A stretch of DNA of 64,000 nt from Bradyrhizobium huanghuaihaiense (GTDB lineage: Bacteria; Pseudomonadota; Alphaproteobacteria; Rhizobiales; Xanthobacteraceae): assembly GCF_007830635.1 (NCBI RefSeq), contig NZ_VLLA01000018.1, forward strand, positions 124,001 to 188,000, given 5' to 3'. How positions within the stretch are numbered: position 1 is the first letter of the stretch; each line of letters starts with the position of its first letter. The notes below the pieces were generated by a model, which did not search any database, was not told where the DNA came from, and saw nothing but the letters and a program-made list of their open reading frames with translations. Position numbers and translations under genes: made by a program. Shown here piece after piece: positions 58,997 through 64,000 of the stretch.

Positions 58997-60193
58997 TCAC
59001 TCGCCGGGAACGAGCTGCCCGAGCGGCGGTTGTGCGGGCCGCCGCAGCTTGCGGCGCGAGAGATAAAGCAAAATGCCGGTGACCAGGAACAGCGGCATCA
59101 AGCCCGCGGCGATCATGAACGCGAGCTTGCCCGGCCACCCCAGGATCGCGCCGCGATGGATGTCGTAGATAGCCGCGATTGTCTTCTCGCCGAACGTCTT
59201 GTCGACATAGCGCTCCGCGGAAACCAACTGACCGGTGACGGCGTCGATACGAAACTCGTCGCGCGTGGCCTCGAGCGTCATGCCCTTCGCCCACGACCGG
59301 ATCCGTATCGCCGTGCCCGGGCCGGCCGGCAGCGTCAGCAAGGCCCTGGAGAAGCGGCCGCCCTCCTCGCGTTGGAACGTCGTCCATGCCTGATCGAATC
59401 CGATCGGCCGGGCTTGCTCGGGATGACCGGCCGCACGCGGCGGCTTTGCGGACATCTTGGGCTGCATCCTCGCAGCACTGACCTCCGGGCGTGCCAGCAA
59501 CCAGACGACCCCGTCCTTATACCAGTCGAACGCGTACCACAGCCCGGTCAGCGCCATCACGAGATAGACCGGAAGGACCCAGGTCCCGATGACCGCATGC
59601 AGCGACCGGTGCAGGCCGCGCCCGCTCAGACCGAGGTTGGGCTTGAGCCACATCTTCACGCTGCTGGCGCGACGCGGCCAGCGCAGCACGAGGCCCGACA
59701 CCAGCATGACAATCAGGCCGATCGCGACGACGCCCGTGATCTGCCGCCCCCATCCCTTGGCGTCGCCGGGGATCAGCAGCCAGCGATGCAGCCTGCGCAC
59801 GGTCGCAAAGAATTCTTCGCCGCGCGGCGAGCCCAGCACATGGGCGTCATAGGGGTCCACATAGAGCGACGTCGGCCGCGTGCCCTGCTCGTCGCGCGCG
59901 AAGCGAACACGCACCGTCGCGGCCGGATCGCTGGACAGCGTCACCGCCGAGACCGCGCCGAGATCCTGTCCTGCCTTCAGCCGGGCAACCAGTTCGTCCG
60001 GCATCAGCGCCGGCATCTCGCGCGGCGCGACATGCATGATGCCGGCGTTGAGATGATCGACGATCTCGTCCTCGAAGCTCATGACCGCGCCGGTCAGCGC
60101 GATCAGAGCAAGCAGCAGCGCGAGCACCAGGCCCGCAATGGAATGGACCTGGAACAGGGTAGCCTTGATGGTGTGGCCCAGCCGCGCTGCCAT
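58997..60193 (-). CDS. PepSY-associated transmembrane protein
   Basis: A 398-residue membrane protein with four likely helices (near 15-38, 155-175, 200-222 and 350-375). It starts with the family pattern LFQVHSIAGLVLALLLALIA and ends with KLAFMIAAGLMPLFLVTGIL. PepSY-TM proteins sit beside siderophore receptors and are thought to reduce ferric siderophores in the periplasm. It starts 2 nt after the TonB receptor stop. Confidence 0.9.
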   Translation of the reverse strand: MAARLGHTIKATLFQVHSIAGLVLALLLALIALTGAVMSFEDEIVDHLNAGIMHVAPREMPALMPDELVARLKAGQDLGAVSAVTLSSDPAATVRVRFARDEQGTRPTSLYVDPYDAHVLGSPRGEEFFATVRRLHRWLLIPGDAKGWGRQITGVVAIGLIVMLVSGLVLRWPRRASSVKMWLKPNLGLSGRGLHRSLHAVIGTWVLPVYLVMALTGLWYAFDWYKDGVVWLLARPEVSAARMQPKMSAKPPRAAGHPEQARPIGFDQAWTTFQREEGGRFSRALLTLPAGPGTAIRIRSWAKGMTLEATRDEFRIDAVTGQLVSAERYVDKTFGEKTIAAIYDIHRGAILGWPGKLAFMIAAGLMPLFLVTGILLYLSRRKLRRPAQPPLGQLVPGE

Positions 60194-60195
60194 GG

Positions 60196-62541
60196 CTAGA
60201 ACTTCACCGTCGCCGACAGCGACACGCGGCGCGCATCGCCGATTGCGACATTCAAGGCACTTCCGGTGGTGGACGTATAGTAGACCTTGTCGAACAGGTT
60301 CTTGACGTTGAACTGATAGGTCACCGGCAGATTGTCGATTTTGGTGTCGTAGGTCGCAAAGATGTCTGCGACGGTATAGGCCGGCAAGAAGAACGTGTTG
60401 GCGGAGTCGCCCGGGCGGTCACCGACATAGTGCGCGCCGCCGCCGAGCCGCAGGCGTCCGGGCAGCTTGTCGCCGAAATCGTAGACGAGATAGAGCGAGG
60501 CCGTGTTCATCGCCGCATTCAGGAGCTTGGCGTCACCGTTGATGGGATCGCCGACCAGACGCGCATCGGTGTAGCCGTAACTTCCGATTATGCTCCAATC
60601 GTCGGTCAGCTTGCCGGTCACGTCCAATTCGACGCCACGCGACCGCGCCTTCGCGGACGTCCGCATCGCAATGTTGTTGTTGCCGAGATCGTCGCGGACC
60701 AGCACGTTCTTCTTCTCGATGTCGTAGATCGCCAAAGTGCCGGACAACCGCTTGTTGACGTCGAATTTGACGCCGGTCTCCCATTGCGTTCCCTCTTCGG
60801 GCGCGATCGTGGAGTCGACGACGAAGCCAGTGGGAGCACCGGAAAAAGGCGCGATGGTCGAAGTCGGCTTCAGCGACTGCGTATAGCTCACGTAGTACGA
60901 GAGCTGATCGTTCAGCTTGAAGATGATGCCGCCGAGCGGCAGCACCTTGTCGCCCGCCAGATTCGTGTTCGTGATGAAGTTCGGCCGGCCTTTTCCGGCA
61001 AGCTGCTCGTATTCCATCCAGCGCAGGCCGCCGACCACGGACAGCCAGTTGGTCACGTGGAATGTGTCTTGGGCGAAAAAGCTGCGGGTGCCGAGCTTGT
61101 CGGTCTGCTCGCTGTCGACCCCCGAAACGGTCGTGCCGGGTGTAACCAGCCCGTAGACCGGGTTGTAGAAATTGAAACTCGGGGTCGCCTGGCGGATCAG
61201 GTCGTGGCGATCGATGGTGCGATACAGCGCCTCGCCGCCGAACAAAATCTCGTTGCGGAAGCCGCCCACCCAGACGTCACCCTGCAGATAGGAGGTGCCG
61301 TAACTGGCGTTGCTTAGCGAGTTCCGGGTGCCGTCGTTGCTGCGGGTCTCGATGCCGGTTTTGGCATTGACGTTGGTGATGCGCAGCTGATTGGCGCTGT
61401 AGGTCTCGGTGTTGTAGCTGTAGGCTGCCGTGACCTTCCAATTGTCGTCGAGCTTCTGCTCGACCGAGCCCTGTATCAGGTCCGAGGTGCCCCACATGTT
61501 GTTGAAGGGCTCGTCGAGCCGGCGGGTCTTCGGAATTGCCAGCGGAGCGCCGTTGACGAAGGCCGTGCCGCGGTCGAACGGATAGATGAATTCGCGATGC
61601 TCATAGGTGAGCTGAACCGTCGTGGTCTCGCCGTACCAAGCCAGCGACGGGTTCACCAGCATTTCCCTGTGACGGCCGAAATTGCGCCAATAGTCTTCGC
61701 TGACGCCGTAGCCGATGAAGCGATAGGCAAGACCGCCATCGCCGATCGGACCGGTGATGTCGAGCGTGCCGTCGGCGCCGTTCCGGTTGTTGGCGTAGGT
61801 CGAGCCAAGCAGCGTGACCGAGCCGTGCTGATAGAGCTCCGGACGCTTGCTGATGGTGTTGACGATGCCGCCGGGGTCCATGATGCCGTAGAGCAGCGAG
61901 GCCGGCCCTTTCAGCACCTCGACGCTTTCGACCGCAGCATTGAGGCTGCGGCCCTGCACCAGCGGCATGCCATTACGCATGATCGAGCCGTCGCGGTTGT
62001 CGCCAAAGCCGCGGCGAATGACGGCGTCCTGGGTTCCGGCGAGCGTATTGGTCTGGGTGATGCCGGAGATGTTGATGAGCGCATCGTCGATGTTGCGCGG
62101 AAGCTGATCCTTTAACACCTGCGCCGGCACGATGTTGACGGACTGCGACGTGTCGAGCGGCGAGGCGCCGCTGCGCAACGTTGTCGCGCTCGGCATCGCG
62201 CGGTAACCGAGCTTTGCGGCCTGTTGCGCGGCAGCTTCCGCGGCGGCGCGCTCCGAGAGCGTCGGCACCGCGGGCGCGGCCGTGGCATTGCGACTGCGCT
62301 GGCGCGCGGCGGCTTGCGTGCGGCGTGGTGCCCCCTCCGATGCACGTGCCGGCTTCGACCGCGGCGCCGGCGCTTCCACCGTCACCGGCGGTAGTGCCGA
62401 TTGCGCCTGCGCTCTCGCCGTGTTGGTGGGATATTCAATGAGCAGCACCGCTGCACCGATGAGAAGACCTGCACGGCTCTTGCCGGCACGAGTTCGATGG
62501 CCGCTGTCGCGCTGGCCATCCACGAAGGCACGCACTTTCAT
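60196..62541 (-). CDS. TonB-dependent siderophore receptor
   Basis: A 781-residue outer-membrane receptor. A signal region (AGLLIGAAVLLIEYPTNTARA) ends near residue 45, followed by a Pro/Ala/Arg-rich linker. The plug domain spans about 110-225 with SVEVLKGPASLLYGIMDPGG, the siderophore-receptor signature. The barrel ends in the aromatic residue of SLSATVKF. Two tandem Irr-box-like repeats lie 75-100 nt upstream, suggesting iron control. Confidence 0.92.
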   Translation of the reverse strand: MKVRAFVDGQRDSGHRTRAGKSRAGLLIGAAVLLIEYPTNTARAQAQSALPPVTVEAPAPRSKPARASEGAPRRTQAAARQRSRNATAAPAVPTLSERAAAEAAAQQAAKLGYRAMPSATTLRSGASPLDTSQSVNIVPAQVLKDQLPRNIDDALINISGITQTNTLAGTQDAVIRRGFGDNRDGSIMRNGMPLVQGRSLNAAVESVEVLKGPASLLYGIMDPGGIVNTISKRPELYQHGSVTLLGSTYANNRNGADGTLDITGPIGDGGLAYRFIGYGVSEDYWRNFGRHREMLVNPSLAWYGETTTVQLTYEHREFIYPFDRGTAFVNGAPLAIPKTRRLDEPFNNMWGTSDLIQGSVEQKLDDNWKVTAAYSYNTETYSANQLRITNVNAKTGIETRSNDGTRNSLSNASYGTSYLQGDVWVGGFRNEILFGGEALYRTIDRHDLIRQATPSFNFYNPVYGLVTPGTTVSGVDSEQTDKLGTRSFFAQDTFHVTNWLSVVGGLRWMEYEQLAGKGRPNFITNTNLAGDKVLPLGGIIFKLNDQLSYYVSYTQSLKPTSTIAPFSGAPTGFVVDSTIAPEEGTQWETGVKFDVNKRLSGTLAIYDIEKKNVLVRDDLGNNNIAMRTSAKARSRGVELDVTGKLTDDWSIIGSYGYTDARLVGDPINGDAKLLNAAMNTASLYLVYDFGDKLPGRLRLGGGAHYVGDRPGDSANTFFLPAYTVADIFATYDTKIDNLPVTYQFNVKNLFDKVYYTSTTGSALNVAIGDARRVSLSATVKF

Positions 62542-62614
62542 TCCACTTCAAGTCAAGAACGTTGAAGTGTGCGCGTGTAACAGTCGCCGGGATCGAGGAG
62601 AACCGTAGCGGAGC

Positions 62615-62643
62615 TTGAATCGCTCTAGTGTTGAATCGTTCTA
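62615..62643 (-). promoter_or_regulatory. Tandem Irr-box-like repeats before the siderophore receptor
   Basis: TTGAATCGCTCTA (62615-62627) and TTGAATCGTTCTA (62631-62643) are near-identical 13-mers at 16-bp period. Read on the minus strand, the upstream one is TTAGAACGATTCAA, close to the Irr control element TTTAGAA-NNN-TTCTAAA. Irr regulates iron genes in Bradyrhizobium. Confidence 0.6.
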
Positions 62644-62744
62644 AGCGCAGAGGAGCGCCGGGCATCAATCTCCGATTGATCTCGCAGCAATTGCGACACG
62701 CTGCGCGAGAGTTCGCAGCGAGCATGTCGCAATGTTGCGTGATC

Positions 62745-63629
62745 TCACGCGATGGCGGGAGCGATCAACTCGTCGAGCTTGCGCTTGAACGCGCTGCCGT
62801 CGGACAGGGCGCGGAGCGGCGGGCGCACGCGCAGCCAGCCGGCATCACCCGTCTGCGCCGCGAGGATCGCCTTCAATGTCGCGACCAGGGATGGCGTCTT
62901 CACCACGACATCGATCGCGGCCTGCATGCGCGCTTCGACGTCCTTACCGTCAACCATGCCCTTCACCAGCTCGGGCACGACATTGGCCATGCCGCAGATG
63001 GTGCCGGCGCCGCCGGCGGCGATCGCGCGGGTGATATCGGCTTCGTTGCCGACGGTGATGGCGAGCTCTGGCGCGGCAGCGCGGAACGCCTGGAACTGCT
63101 TGAAGTCGCCGCTGGAGTCCTTCAGGCCCGCGACCACCTTGCCGTAGCGCTTGCGCAGGCTTGCGGCGACTGTCGTCGGGATCGCGACGCCCGAGACCTG
63201 CGGGATGTGATAGAGCGACGCGCGCAGCCGATCGTCGGCGACGCCGTCGATGATCGCGGCAAAGGCATCCTCGATGCCCTCGGGTGTGACGTTGCGATCG
63301 AAGTAAGGCGGCAACAGCAGCACGTGACGCACGCCGAGGCCGAGCACGGCGCGCGTCAGCGCGATGCTGTCGGTGATGGCGGGGAAGCCGCCGCCGATGC
63401 CGATGCGGTCCGCAGCGATGCCGTTCTTGAGCAGCGCCTCGATGGTCGCAATACGTTCGGCGGCATTGAACGAGGTGCCTTCGCCGGTGGTGCCAAACAG
63501 CACGACGCCATCGACGCCCTTGCTGAAGAGCTGCCTGGCGTGCGCAGCGAGCTTTGCGGAGTCCACGCTGCCGTCCGTCGCCAGCGGCGTCGCCGACGCC
63601 ACCCAGAACCCGCGAATCGCCTCCGTCAT
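62745..63629 (-). CDS. Dihydrodipicolinate synthase family protein
   Basis: A 294-residue TIM-barrel aldolase. FGTTGEGTSFNAAERIATIE near residue 45 is the GTTGE motif. The proton-relay Tyr is in SLYHIPQVSG (about 138) and the Schiff-base Lys in AGLKDSSGDF (about 168). This keeps the active site better than the paralogue at 43411. It could be a keto-acid aldolase or a DapA paralogue. It is divergent from the FAD-linked oxidase gene. Confidence 0.88.
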   Translation of the reverse strand: MTEAIRGFWVASATPLATDGSVDSAKLAAHARQLFSKGVDGVVLFGTTGEGTSFNAAERIATIEALLKNGIAADRIGIGGGFPAITDSIALTRAVLGLGVRHVLLLPPYFDRNVTPEGIEDAFAAIIDGVADDRLRASLYHIPQVSGVAIPTTVAASLRKRYGKVVAGLKDSSGDFKQFQAFRAAAPELAITVGNEADITRAIAAGGAGTICGMANVVPELVKGMVDGKDVEARMQAAIDVVVKTPSLVATLKAILAAQTGDAGWLRVRPPLRALSDGSAFKRKLDELIAPAIA

Positions 63630-63720
63630 TACACCACCCTTTGCTGCGGCCGCCGGCTAAGCCTCTGATCCATAACGATCTTCTCAGCCGGACGGGGCCA
63701 TGTTTTTGCTTTACTTTTCA

Positions 63721-63741
63721 TCTTGTACCTTACATACAAGA
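63721..63741. promoter_or_regulatory. Inverted repeat in divergent promoter, regulator site candidate
   Basis: TCTTGTA-CCTTACA-TACAAGA has perfect 7-bp arms around 7 bases. It lies 92 nt before the aldolase start and 68 nt before the FAD oxidase start. The TTGTA/TACAA half-sites are like those of FadR-type GntR regulators; no regulator gene is in view. Confidence 0.5.
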
Positions 63742-63808
63742 CGGGCGCAAACCCTTTCCATCGTCGCGGCGCGCATGAGGCGCAGCCGAATCCTAAAGGA
63801 GGTCTCGC

Positions 63809-64000
63809 ATGAACATGGTGACCCCCCTCGAACGACCCGACCAACTGCTCGGCGCGCTGCGCGAACGGCTCGGCGCCGCCGCCGTGCTTGTTGGCGCGGA
63901 CGTGCCGGCACGCAATTGCAACGACTGGAGCGCGAGCCTGCCGCAGACGCCGCGCGCGGTGATCCGTCCGACCGATGCGCAGGGCGTTGCCGATGCGATT
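63809..64000 (+). CDS. FAD-linked oxidase N-terminus (cut off by window edge)
   Basis: An open frame of 64 codons from the ATG at 63809 runs off the window. AAAGGAGG precedes the start by 8 nt. NCNDWSASLPQTPRAVIRPT followed by DAQGVADAI is the beginning of an FAD-binding (GlcD/D-lactate dehydrogenase-like) oxidase. The divergent aldolase suggests a shared pathway for a 2-hydroxy or 2-keto acid. Confidence 0.78.
   Translation, partial: MNMVTPLERPDQLLGALRERLGAAAVLVGADVPARNCNDWSASLPQTPRAVIRPTDAQGVADAI

Noticed and set aside
1..64000. CRISPR arrays, insertion sequences or prophage genes
   Set aside because: No regularly spaced direct repeats, transposase, integrase or phage structural motifs were seen; the repeats present are single intergenic palindromes.

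Overview
The window is high-GC chromosomal DNA from an alphaproteobacterium, most likely Bradyrhizobium or a close relative in the Nitrobacteraceae. The evidence is indirect: uniform GC-rich codon use, a rhizobial C-P lyase (phn) locus layout, Irr-box-like motifs before an iron receptor, Bug-type solute receptors, and several families of short intergenic palindromes of the kind common in bradyrhizobia. I see no insertion sequence, prophage, CRISPR array, rRNA or replication origin. Most opposite-strand reading frames are GC-driven shadows and are left out.

Layout. 0-7 kb: a cut-off DUF2948 gene, two NAD(P)-binding proteins, a divergent TetR regulator, an alpha/beta hydrolase, small proteins, and a cyclic-nucleotide-domain/thioredoxin-reductase-like fusion. 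7-12 kb: tRNA-Thr(GGT) followed by about 1.1 kb of repeat-like, gene-poor DNA, small proteins, a truncated methyltransferase remnant, and a ferric-reductase-like membrane protein paired with a Tat-exported intradiol-like protein. 12-15.6 kb: a luciferase-like oxidoreductase, a solo LuxR regulator and a tannase-family esterase. 15.6-21 kb: a six-gene catabolic operon (Bug receptor, flavin reductase-like, FAH, hydratase, RidA, amidohydrolase) with a divergent IclR regulator and a perfect palindrome between them. 21-26.5 kb: O-acetylhomoserine sulfhydrylase-type enzyme, a hydrolase, a histone-like basic protein, and a lone sulfonate-binding protein preceded by a possible cysteine-rich leader peptide.

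26.5-41 kb is the main system, a complete phosphonate (C-P lyase) locus. It holds phnGHIJKLMN plus a flavoprotein gene, a divergent phnF repressor gene, the transporter phnC-phnD-phnE-phnE, and a divergent group of a hexapeptide transferase, a second PhnM-like hydrolase and a 2H-phosphoesterase (DUF1045). Pho-box-like direct repeats stand before three of its transcription units, and a 12-bp-arm palindrome suited to PhnF sits in the phnG-phnF gap. PhnP, the cyclic phosphodiesterase needed to finish the pathway in E. coli, is absent. The DUF1045 protein is a plausible stand-in.

41-64 kb: a methanethiol-oxidase-like SBP56 protein with a membrane partner, two DHDPS-family aldolases, a chemoreceptor, a MarR/enoyl-CoA hydratase pair, a TetR-controlled EmrAB-type efflux pair, a second tannase-family esterase, a GntP permease/patatin pair, SerA, a triple-rhodanese protein, a TonB siderophore receptor with a PepSY membrane partner, and the start of an FAD-linked oxidase. 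Names rest on motif and family recognition by eye; no database search was run.
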